From: Pseudofrankia asymbiotica
GTDB taxonomy: Bacteria > Actinomycetota > Actinomycetes > Frankiales > Frankiaceae
Assembly (NCBI RefSeq): GCF_001983105.1
Contig: NZ_MOMC01000006.1
Coordinates: 31,178-44,477 of the forward strand
Direction of reading: 5' to 3'
DNA: 13,300 nucleotides
Shown here: one piece after another, positions 6,500-12,944 of the stretch
Layout: each line of letters begins with the position of its first letter
Position numbering within the stretch: the stretch's first letter is position 1
Made by a program: the position numbers and the translations under genes
Notes under the pieces: model-generated
What the model was told of the DNA's origin: nothing
The model's database searches: none
What the model saw: only the letters and a program-made list of their open reading frames with translations

Positions 6500-7153
6500 A
6501 TGCTTGACGCCACCATCAGCCTCGTCGGCAACGTCATCGAGAACCCCAACCTGAAGGTGACCCCCAGCGGCACCTACCTCTGCTCCTTCCGCATCGCCTC
6601 GACGGCGCGCCGCTACGACCGCAAGGAGAACCGCTGGGTCGACGGGTCGTCGCTTTTCATCGAGGTCACCTGTTGGCGCAGGTTGGCCGAGAACGTCGCC
6701 GCCAGCCTGAACAAGGGCGACCGCGCGCTGATCATCGGCCGGCTCCGGCTCCGCGAGTTCGACAACGCGCAGGGCGAACGGCGCCGGCGTTACGAGATCG
6801 AGGCGGACGCCATCGGCCCCGAGCTGGCCTGGCGCCCCGCTCGCGTCATGCGCGCGACTCGCGGCGGCGCCGGCGAGCGCCCGGCTGGCCAGACCGGCGT
6901 CGCTCCTGGCACCGCCGCCGAGACCGGCCCCGTCGCCAACGGCGAGTCCGGCGGCGACGCGCAGGCCGGGCCGGTCTCGCCGCTCGACGAGACCGCGCCC
7001 TGGTCAGACGGTGACCTCGACGGTGATTCCTTCGCCTACGCCGGCGCGGCTCCGGCCGACGAGCTTTCTGACGAGGTCCCCGGCGAGGCCCGGTCCGACT
7101 GGTCTGACACGGCCGACTCTGATGCCGTCGACGACGCCGGGGACGCGCGCTGA
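6500..7153 (+). CDS. ssb: Single-stranded DNA-binding protein (SSB paralogue without canonical C-terminal tip)
   Basis: This 217-residue protein has an OB-fold at residues 1-112. It has the order expected for bacterial SSB: ATISLVGNVIENPNLK, FRIASTARRYD, LFIEVTCWRRLAENVAASLNKGDRALIIGRL, and RRRRYEIEADAIGPEL. It should coat single-stranded DNA during replication, repair or recombination. Residues 113-217 are Gly/Ala-rich and then acidic, but the chain ends DDAGDAR. The DDDIPF-type tip that recruits partner proteins in the main SSB is absent, so this is probably a secondary SSB. The start at 6500 has GGAAGG five bases before it; an in-frame ATG at 6482 would add six residues with a poorer ribosome site. 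No rpsF or rpsR neighbour is present, as would be expected for the primary ssb locus. Confidence 0.93.
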   Translation: MLDATISLVGNVIENPNLKVTPSGTYLCSFRIASTARRYDRKENRWVDGSSLFIEVTCWRRLAENVAASLNKGDRALIIGRLRLREFDNAQGERRRRYEIEADAIGPELAWRPARVMRATRGGAGERPAGQTGVAPGTAAETGPVANGESGGDAQAGPVSPLDETAPWSDGDLDGDSFAYAGAAPADELSDEVPGEARSDWSDTADSDAVDDAGDAR

Positions 7154-7447
7154 ACCTGAGCAGACCCGCGCTGACGCCGCCAGCCAGGCCCGGCTTCCGT
7201 GCGGTGCCCCGCCAACGGGGTGTCGCGCGGAAGCGGCCGGTCCGCGACGGATACGGCGCTTCGACACACGACCCGCGAGGCGGGGCTCCGCGAGGTGTGG
7301 CCAGCCTGTGGCACGTCTGTCGCATGGGCTGTGGCGGCGAAAAACGCTCGCGAGGCCGCACAGCTCATGCTCCGAACCCATGGCCGGACGTCGGCCGCCA
7401 CGTCGGCTGTCGTGGGGCGCGGCCCGGGGGAGTGAATGTGACCAGCG
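7154..7447. other. Intergenic region between SSB and glycosyltransferase genes
   Basis: No gene with support is seen. Frames that cross it are shadows of the SSB gene or Arg-rich open frames. It contains a short repeat of CCGCGAGG (near 7272 and 7288). It ends with GGGGGAG at 7426-7432, which is the only candidate ribosome site for the next gene. Confidence 0.5.
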
Positions 7448-9748
7448 GTGTCTTACCTCGATCCGGAGCGTTCCCCCTCGCCGGATACGCTCACCCCGGT
7501 GACCAGCGTGCGCGACGACCGGGAACGGCCAGCCGCCGCGGCCGCCACCCTCCGGCAGGCCGCGGCACCTCGCACGACCGCCCCCCCGGCCGGAGATACC
7601 GACGTCGGCCCCGACGCCCTCCCGCCCCGGCCCGGCGCTGCCCCGCCCGCGCCTGAGGGCCGCGAGCCGGCGACTCAGACCCCGGCGCGGACCGCGGCCA
7701 GCCCAGGCCGGCGGGCGCTGGCCGCCGTCGCCAGGCGTCTCGCCGCCGTCAGCCCCGCGGGGCGTTACGTGGTGGTGCTCGCGCTCGTCGCGGCCGCGCT
7801 CGCGCTGGTGGTCAAATACCTGCTGTTCCCCTATTTGTCGATCAACAACGACGAGGCGCTGTACCGGCTGCAGGCGCAGACCCTGGCCGCCGGCCGGCTG
7901 TTCCCGGTGGCCGGTGACCCGGCCTCCTCCTACGCGCCCTGGCTCGCGGTGCCCAGCCACGGGCACTACGTGCTGAAGTACACCCCGTTCGTGCCAGCGC
8001 TGTTCGCGTTGAGCCTGCTCGTCACCGGCGGCTTCGGCCTGGGGCTCGCGGCCGTCGCCGCGGCCGCCGTCGGCGTCACCTACCGCCTCGGGCTCGCGCT
8101 GTTCGACGACCGGCGGGTCGCCGCCGTGGCAGCGACGCTGTTCACCGCGTCGCCGCTGGTGGTGCTGCTCGACGGCATGCTGCTCGCCTACCTCCCCGTG
8201 CTGGTCATGGTGGAGCTGGCGGTGCTCGGCCTGCTGCGAGGCCTGCGCGCGGCCAGAGCCACGACGCCCGTCGACGAAGGTGGCCCGGGCGGTCCGTCGG
8301 GCGGCCGGGGCGGCTGGCGGGACGGGAACCGGTGGGCGCTGGTCGGTGCCGGCGTCGCGGCGGGGACGGCGGTGGCGGTGCGGCCGTTCGACGTGCTGAC
8401 ACTGCTGGCGCCGCTGGCGGGCTGGGCGGTGGTGACGGCGCGGGGCCGGCGCGGCTGGCTGATCGGATGGGTGTGCGCGGGCCTGGCGGCGCCAGCCGGG
8501 CTGCTCCTCGCGTTCAACGCCGCCGCGACCGGCTCGGCACTGCGGCTGCCGTTCAGCTACCTGGAGTCCGAGGACAGGATGGGCTTCGGGGTACGCCGGC
8601 TCTACCCGACGGACCGGGCGCACCATTTCGGCTTCCTCGACGGGCTTGCGTCGGTCGGCGACCACCTGTTCCTGCTGGGAGGGTGGGCGTGCGGCGGGGT
8701 CGTCCTGCTGGCGTGCGCGATCGGCGCGGTCGTGCGCCGCCGGGTGGGCGGCGCCGGGCTCGCGCTCGGCGCCGGTGCGCTGGTGTTCCTAGGCGGCTAT
8801 GTCGCGTTCTGGGGCGCCTGGAACGCGGCCTACCTGTGGGGCGGTATCCGTTACATCGGGCCGTTCTACATGCTTCCGGTGCTGGCCGTGCTCGTCCAGC
8901 TCGGGGCCCGCGGGCTGGTGGACCTGGCTGCCTGGCGGCCCCGGCTCGCCCAGGTCGCGGTGGCCGTCGCCGCGGGTCTCACCTGCCTGGTGCTGGCGAC
9001 GGCGATTCCGGCCAACCTGACACTCACCCGCCACGACCGCGACCTCGACGCGGCGATCGACGGGCTGCCCGGCGACCCACTGGTGTTCCTGTCGGTCGAC
9101 CCGCTGTACCTGATGCACCCGACGTCGCTCGCCGCGAACCCGCCCGAGCTCGACGGCCGGGTGCTGTGGACCGTCACCCGCGGCGGCACCGCGGACCTCA
9201 CGGTCCTCGCCCAGCACCCGGCCCGGCCCGCCTACCTGCTGCGGATCCCACCCGCCTACAACCGCATGCCCGGCTCCCCGTCCGGGACCCGCCTGGAGCG
9301 GCTGGCCACGCGCACCGGCGACGCCGTCACGCTGGACGTGACCGTCGACCCGGCGTACGAGCCGGCGAAGGCGGCACGGCTGGTTCTCACCACCAACGCC
9401 GGCGACGTCTCCTACCCGATCGACCCGTCCCGCCCGGTCACCGCCCGGCTCGCCGTGGATGCCGACGGCGCGACGCTGCGCGGCCTGACCCCGGCGACCG
9501 GCCTCGCCGGCGACCCGAAGGTCACCCGCAGGGCTCCGGCCCGCCAGCTCAAGCCAGGCAACCGGACCCTGGCGCTCGCGCTCTACGTGACCCCGGCGGA
9601 CACCGGCAAGGAACAGTTCGTCGACCGCCAGCTGGTCCCGACCGTCGCCGCCGCCGACGGAGACGTCACCGTCGTCGCGTCCACCGGGCAGGTCGCCGCC
9701 ACCCCCGGCCGCGAGCCCCCTCAGCTCCACCTGACCGCGCCCCACTGA
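7448..9748 (+). CDS. GT-C type membrane glycosyltransferase (ArnT/PMT-like)
   Basis: A 766-residue protein. Residues 1-105 are Ala/Pro/Arg-rich and probably disordered in the cytoplasm. Residues about 106-522 hold some 10-11 hydrophobic helices. Residues 523-766 form a soluble, probably extracytoplasmic domain. Just after the first helix the loop reads SINNDEALYRLQAQTLAAGRL in outline, with the acidic pair Asp135-Glu136 typical of GT-C enzymes. YLLFPYLSINN and HGHYVLKYTPFVPALFAL also fit the PMT/ArnT pattern. Such enzymes transfer sugars from polyprenyl-phosphate carriers to lipid, glycan or protein acceptors outside the membrane. Donor and acceptor are unknown. The GTG at 7448 is the first start after an in-frame stop. 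Its ribosome site, GGGGGAG, is 15 bases away, which is long, so in-frame GTGs at 7499 or 7508 remain possible. Confidence 0.85.
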   Translation: MSYLDPERSPSPDTLTPVTSVRDDRERPAAAAATLRQAAAPRTTAPPAGDTDVGPDALPPRPGAAPPAPEGREPATQTPARTAASPGRRALAAVARRLAAVSPAGRYVVVLALVAAALALVVKYLLFPYLSINNDEALYRLQAQTLAAGRLFPVAGDPASSYAPWLAVPSHGHYVLKYTPFVPALFALSLLVTGGFGLGLAAVAAAAVGVTYRLGLALFDDRRVAAVAATLFTASPLVVLLDGMLLAYLPVLVMVELAVLGLLRGLRAARATTPVDEGGPGGPSGGRGGWRDGNRWALVGAGVAAGTAVAVRPFDVLTLLAPLAGWAVVTARGRRGWLIGWVCAGLAAPAGLLLAFNAAATGSALRLPFSYLESEDRMGFGVRRLYPTDRAHHFGFLDGLASVGDHLFLLGGWACGGVVLLACAIGAVVRRRVGGAGLALGAGALVFLGGYVAFWGAWNAAYLWGGIRYIGPFYMLPVLAVLVQLGARGLVDLAAWRPRLAQVAVAVAAGLTCLVLATAIPANLTLTRHDRDLDAAIDGLPGDPLVFLSVDPLYLMHPTSLAANPPELDGRVLWTVTRGGTADLTVLAQHPARPAYLLRIPPAYNRMPGSPSGTRLERLATRTGDAVTLDVTVDPAYEPAKAARLVLTTNAGDVSYPIDPSRPVTARLAVDADGATLRGLTPATGLAGDPKVTRRAPARQLKPGNRTLALALYVTPADTGKEQFVDRQLVPTVAAADGDVTVVASTGQVAATPGREPPQLHLTAPH

Positions 9749-9938
9749 CCGGCCACACCGGTTGTCCCCGCTTGCCTGCCCGGCCTTGCGACCGGTGACA
9801 ATATGGTCGTCCTCGGAGCTTTCGGCGCCTAGCATGGGCACGCACGGTGCATCGACGGCTTGTTCTCGTGACTGCTCGCCCGCCACCGTCCCCTGTCGTG
9901 GCCTCGTCGTTGTCGCCCCTCATCGTCACGGAGTGCGG

Positions 9939-10379
9939 ATGGCCCTCGCCCGGTCCGAGATCGACGCCCGGCTGCTCGTCCTGTACGAGAACCGGGTCCT
10001 GCTGGCCAGTCATCGTGGGCAGCCCTGGTACTTCCTGCCCGGCGGGCGGGTGCGGCCCGGGGAGACCATCGAGGACGCGCTGCGCCGCGAGATCGACAGC
10101 CAGGCCGACCTGGACGTCGGCGCGCTCGACTTCGTCGGCTGCATCGAGCAGGCCTACACCGAGGACAGCCTCGCCATCCACGCGCTGACCACGGTGTTCA
10201 CCGCGCCGCTACCGTGGGCCGCCCAGATCATCAGCAACGACCCGGGCGTGCACCTGGCCTCCATCGCGATCGAGGACCTCGCCGACCTGGAACTACGGCC
10301 GGCCCCTCTCAAGGACATGATCCAGCGTTGGGCCGCGGGACGTCCGCCGCTCTGGCGCACCACCCTGCCCGCCGTCTGA
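9939..10379 (+). CDS. Nudix-fold protein with degenerate Nudix box
   Basis: This 146-residue protein is a small single-domain Nudix fold: strand ARLLVLYENRVLLASHR, then WYFLPGGRVRPGE, the Nudix helix, and a C-terminal half ending RWAAGRPPLWRTTLP. The family box is GX5EX7REUXEEXGU. Here Gly36, Glu42, Arg50 and Glu51 are present, but the two metal-binding glutamates are Ser54 and Gln55, and the final Gly is Asp57. Ordinary Mg-dependent pyrophosphohydrolase activity is therefore doubtful; a nucleotide-binding role is possible. The ATG at 9939 has GGAG five bases before it. The frame is open from 9762, but the upstream part lacks fold sequence. The next gene starts 31 bases later and is a paralogue, so the two are probably one operon. 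Upstream, TAGCAT at 9830-9835 could be a -10 element, without a convincing -35. Confidence 0.85.
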   Translation: MALARSEIDARLLVLYENRVLLASHRGQPWYFLPGGRVRPGETIEDALRREIDSQADLDVGALDFVGCIEQAYTEDSLAIHALTTVFTAPLPWAAQIISNDPGVHLASIAIEDLADLELRPAPLKDMIQRWAAGRPPLWRTTLPAV

Positions 10380-10410
10380 CCGGCGCCCGCGACGACCGAA
10401 GGGATCTGGA

Positions 10411-11439
10411 ATGGCCGTGCTTCCCGCCATCCGGCTCGACGCGCGGATGGTCGCGCGGACAGCTGGCCGGGTGCTGCTGACCCGGGAACCGGGCCAGCTC
10501 TGGCACGCGCTGCCGGGCGGCCCGGTGGACCCCGACGAGGGCACCCAGCGCTCGCTCGCGCGGCACCTCGGCGAGCTCGCCGGCCCCCTCACCGGCGCGC
10601 GGGCGCGCGACGACGGCCAGACCGCCGCGGCCGGAGCCTCGCCGGGACCATCGACGGCCAGGCCACCGGCGCCGGCTCGGATCTGGCGATTCGTCGGAGC
10701 CGTCGAGCACACCGGCGACGCGGGCGACGCCCGCGACGCGGATCCGGCCGACGAGTCCTGGGCCCGCGGGACACCCGGAGCGGAGCACGTCCTCACCCTG
10801 CTCTTCGCGGCCGACTGGCCGGAGGGCTTGGCGGTGCCCACGTCGTGGCGCGGCCGCGACGTCAGCGCCGTCCGGACCGACGACCTGGTGGTGACGAGGC
10901 TCGCCCCGCTGCCGGTCGCCTGGGCGACGCGTCGCTGGCTCGCCCAGGGCTATCCGGTGTGGCGGTCGCTCGCGCCCGGCGCGGCCCGCGCCGCCTGGTA
11001 CGGCTCCCAGCCGCCGGTGGCGACGCTGCGCGGCCAGCTCGCCGCCCGCCGCGACCAGTTGCGGGGCCGGCGGTTCCGGGACGCGGCGGTGGCGATGTGC
11101 GCCCTGGTGGCCGCCGCCGACGGCCGGATCGACCCGGCCGAGCGCGACGGCCTGCGGGCCTTCCTCGCGACCGACCCGGTCATGGCGAACTTTCCCGCGG
11201 CCGAGCTGGAGCAGGCGTTCGACGCGCATGTGGCGGCGCTGGCGGCCGACGCCGACGCCGGCAGACGCGCGATCCTCGCCGACGTCGCCAGGGTCCGCGG
11301 GCGTCCCGCCGAAGCCACGGCGGTGCTGCGGCTCGGCGAGGTGATCGGCCGCATCGACGGCGCCTTCCCCCCGGTCGAGCAGGCCGTGCTCGCCGAGGCG
11401 GCCCGGGCGCTCGGCCTCGACCCCGCTCCGACCGTCTGA
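10411..11439 (+). CDS. Nudix-like domain fused to a TerB-like domain
   Basis: This 342-residue protein has two parts. Residues 8-195 resemble the preceding Nudix protein: ARMVARTAGRVLLTRE, ALPGGPVDPDE, RRWLAQGYPVWRSLAP. They carry a long Ala/Pro/Asp-rich insertion (about 60-120). The Nudix box is damaged: Gly37, Glu43, Arg51, Glu55 and Gly58 fit, but the expected Glu after Arg is His52 and the second of the EE pair is Leu56. Residues 219-335 are a TerB-like helical domain. Its typical repeat appears twice, as LVAAADGRIDPAERDGLRAFL (231-251 region) and IGRIDGAFPPVEQAVL (312-327). TerB domains occur in tellurite and general stress (Ter) systems and are thought to bind metal and act near membranes. 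The ATG follows GAAGGG by seven bases. TerB assignment is firm by motif; the joint function is unknown. Confidence 0.83.
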   Translation: MAVLPAIRLDARMVARTAGRVLLTREPGQLWHALPGGPVDPDEGTQRSLARHLGELAGPLTGARARDDGQTAAAGASPGPSTARPPAPARIWRFVGAVEHTGDAGDARDADPADESWARGTPGAEHVLTLLFAADWPEGLAVPTSWRGRDVSAVRTDDLVVTRLAPLPVAWATRRWLAQGYPVWRSLAPGAARAAWYGSQPPVATLRGQLAARRDQLRGRRFRDAAVAMCALVAAADGRIDPAERDGLRAFLATDPVMANFPAAELEQAFDAHVAALAADADAGRRAILADVARVRGRPAEATAVLRLGEVIGRIDGAFPPVEQAVLAEAARALGLDPAPTV

Positions 11440-11473
11440 TCAGTGGTCAGTGCCCCGGCGCGGCGGCGGCCGG

Positions 11474-12532
11474 TCAGGACACCCGGGCCGCCTCGGCCGC
11501 GAGGGCGGCCGGAGCGATCCTGGCACCGGGGAGGGCCTGGATGGCGGCGACGGTCTCCCGCGTCTGGTCGGGAGTGAAGGACGACGGCGGGGAAAGGGTG
11601 ATCCGGGTGGCGAGGCCGCCGAACCGCTCGGCGACGCGCGCGGGCAGTTCGGCGGGCGCGGCGACGATGCCGAACGCGTCGACCATGTCGTCGTCGATGA
11701 GGGTGGCCATCTCCGCCCAGCGGTTCTGCTTCGACAGCGCCGTCAGCTCGGCGCCGAGGTCACCCCAGCCGTGCAGCTCGAGCACGCCGCGGTACGCCGG
11801 GGTCGAGCCGTAGAACGCTATCTGTGAACGCATCCGGGCGATGCCGGCGGTGATCTCCGCGTCGGTGCCGGTCGCGACGAAGCCGCCGACCACGATGTCG
11901 AAGCCGTCGAAGGTCGCCCCGGCGCGGCGGCGGCCCTCGGCGAGCGCGGGGATCGTGCGCTCCCGGATCCAGCGCGGGGTCGTGAACCAGTGGCAGAAGA
12001 ATCCGTCCGCGACCTCGCCGGCCACCCGGGTCATCACGTCGCCGACGCCGGCGAGCAGGACCCGCGGCGGGCCGAACGGGTGCGGCGTGGGCACGAAGGC
12101 CGGCGGCATCAGCGTGTGCGCGTAGTACTCGCCCTCGAACGCGAGCGGCGTGCCGTCCGCCCAGCTCGACCAGGCCGCCCGCATGGCCAGCACGAACTCC
12201 CGCATCTGGGCGGCCGGGCGGCCCCACGGCATCGAGAACCGGCGGGTGATGTGCGCCTTGACCTGCGAGCCGAGACCCAGCGAGAACCGGCCCCCGGAGA
12301 ACCGCTGCAGGTCGTTCGCCGTGTAGGCGAGCGACATGGGGGACCGGGACAACGCGACGGCGATCGACGTGCCCACCGTGACGCGACTGGTCGCCTGGGC
12401 CGCGAGGGCGAGCGGCAGGAACGGGTCCTGGCTGACCTCGCCCGTCCAGACGCCGTCGTAGCCGACCGCCTCGGCGTCGCCCGCCTGCCCCGCCGCGACC
12501 TCCAGCGCCCCGAGCGTGCCGTCGATCTTCAC
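11474..12532 (-). CDS. LLM-class F420-dependent oxidoreductase
   Basis: This 352-residue protein has the usual LLM-family length. It shows the N-terminus VKIDGTLG, EAVGYDGVWTGE (21-32), the barrel block RFSGGRFSLGLGSQVKAH (77-94), PPRVLLAGVGDVMTRVAGEVADG (155-177) and the C-terminal IAFYGSTPAYR (238-248). Enzymes of this type use reduced F420 on substrates that cannot be predicted from sequence. The GTG at 12532 is chosen because it begins exactly at the family's VKIDGTLG start and has GAGGGG seven bases upstream; the frame stays open to 12703 without family sequence. The gene is convergent with the Nudix-TerB gene (34 bases between stops) and divergent from the DUF4232 gene. It is a paralogue of the partial gene at the left edge of the window. 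Confidence 0.93.
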   Translation of the reverse strand: MKIDGTLGALEVAAGQAGDAEAVGYDGVWTGEVSQDPFLPLALAAQATSRVTVGTSIAVALSRSPMSLAYTANDLQRFSGGRFSLGLGSQVKAHITRRFSMPWGRPAAQMREFVLAMRAAWSSWADGTPLAFEGEYYAHTLMPPAFVPTPHPFGPPRVLLAGVGDVMTRVAGEVADGFFCHWFTTPRWIRERTIPALAEGRRRAGATFDGFDIVVGGFVATGTDAEITAGIARMRSQIAFYGSTPAYRGVLELHGWGDLGAELTALSKQNRWAEMATLIDDDMVDAFGIVAAPAELPARVAERFGGLATRITLSPPSSFTPDQTRETVAAIQALPGARIAPAALAAEAARVS

Positions 12533-12767
12533 CCCGCCACCCCTCACAGACCCGGCTTGAGACCACCCGCCCGCCGGCCTGGGCGAGGGAGAGCCGACGC
12601 CTGGCGGCCGTGGCGAGCGCCGAGCCCCAGGTGGGGCGGGTGCCGCCGACGTCGCGTCTCCCCTTGCCGCCCCAAGAACGCCGTTCCGGCGGGATGGGGA
12701 CACGATTCCACGTCCGGCGGACGCGGCGCCACCGACGGAACGGGGGTCGGCGCCGCCGAACTCACCC

Positions 12768-12780
12768 CGTGAAGGGGGAT
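12768..12780 (+). repeat. First copy of a 13-bp leader word containing a Shine-Dalgarno
   Basis: CGTGAAGGGGGAT here is identical to 12928-12940, exactly 160 bases downstream. The second copy is the ribosome site of the DUF4232 gene (ATG five bases after it). This first copy is followed by an ATG at 12786 at similar spacing, so it may drive a small leader ORF. Confidence 0.75.
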
Positions 12781-12785
12781 TGGCA

Positions 12786-12881
12786 ATGTGTCTGCCGATG
12801 GATGGTCACTCTCCGTGTTCGGAGTGGAGTGGGCAGGGCAGAACCCTGGCGCAGGCGGACTCGGTCTACCGAGCCATCTGA
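12786..12881 (+). CDS. Possible 31-residue leader ORF
   Basis: An ATG at 12786 lies a few bases after a strong AAGGGGGA and opens a 31-codon frame ending in TGA at 12879-12881. The peptide starts MCLPMDGHSPCSEW and ends DSVYRAI; it has two cysteines and no recognised motif. It ends 63 bases before the DUF4232 start. It could be a regulatory leader peptide, a tiny protein, or the remnant of a duplicated gene start. The evidence is only the ribosome site, its spacing and its match to the next gene's site; codon use cannot be judged at this length. Confidence 0.35.
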   Translation: MCLPMDGHSPCSEWSGQGRTLAQADSVYRAI

Positions 12882-12927
12882 TCGGACGTGAACTCCGGGT
12901 CGCCGCGCCACTAGGCGCCGCGACCGT

Positions 12928-12940
12928 CGTGAAGGGGGAT
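12928..12940 (+). promoter_or_regulatory. Ribosome-binding site of the DUF4232 gene (second copy of the leader word)
   Basis: CGTGAAGGGGGAT contains AAGGGGGA about five bases before the ATG at 12945. It fixes the start of the secreted protein, and it duplicates the word at 12768-12780. Confidence 0.75.
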
Positions 12941-12944
12941 CGCC

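Larger units (their letters stand above)
12533..12944. other. Divergent intergenic region with duplicated leader
   Basis: These 412 bases separate the LLM gene from the DUF4232 gene. Long frames here are shadows. They contain an imperfect inverted repeat (GCGGCGCC 12723-12730 with GTCGGCGCCGC 12746-12756, a stem of 11 bp with a 3-base bulge). They also hold two copies of a Shine-Dalgarno-bearing word, a possible 31-codon ORF, and a small CTCGGT-CT-ACCGAG inverted repeat at 12860-12873. No clear promoter pair was found. Confidence 0.6.

Noticed and set aside
7004..8665. 553-codon open frame on the minus strand
   Set aside because: It is antisense to the SSB tail and the glycosyltransferase. 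Its translation is Arg/Gly/His/Gln-rich with no motif, as expected for a shadow frame in GC-rich DNA.
8789..9886. 365-codon minus-strand frame opposite the glycosyltransferase C-terminal region
   Set aside because: It is a Gly/Arg/Val/Gln-rich shadow of the plus-strand gene, without a ribosome site or recognisable domain.
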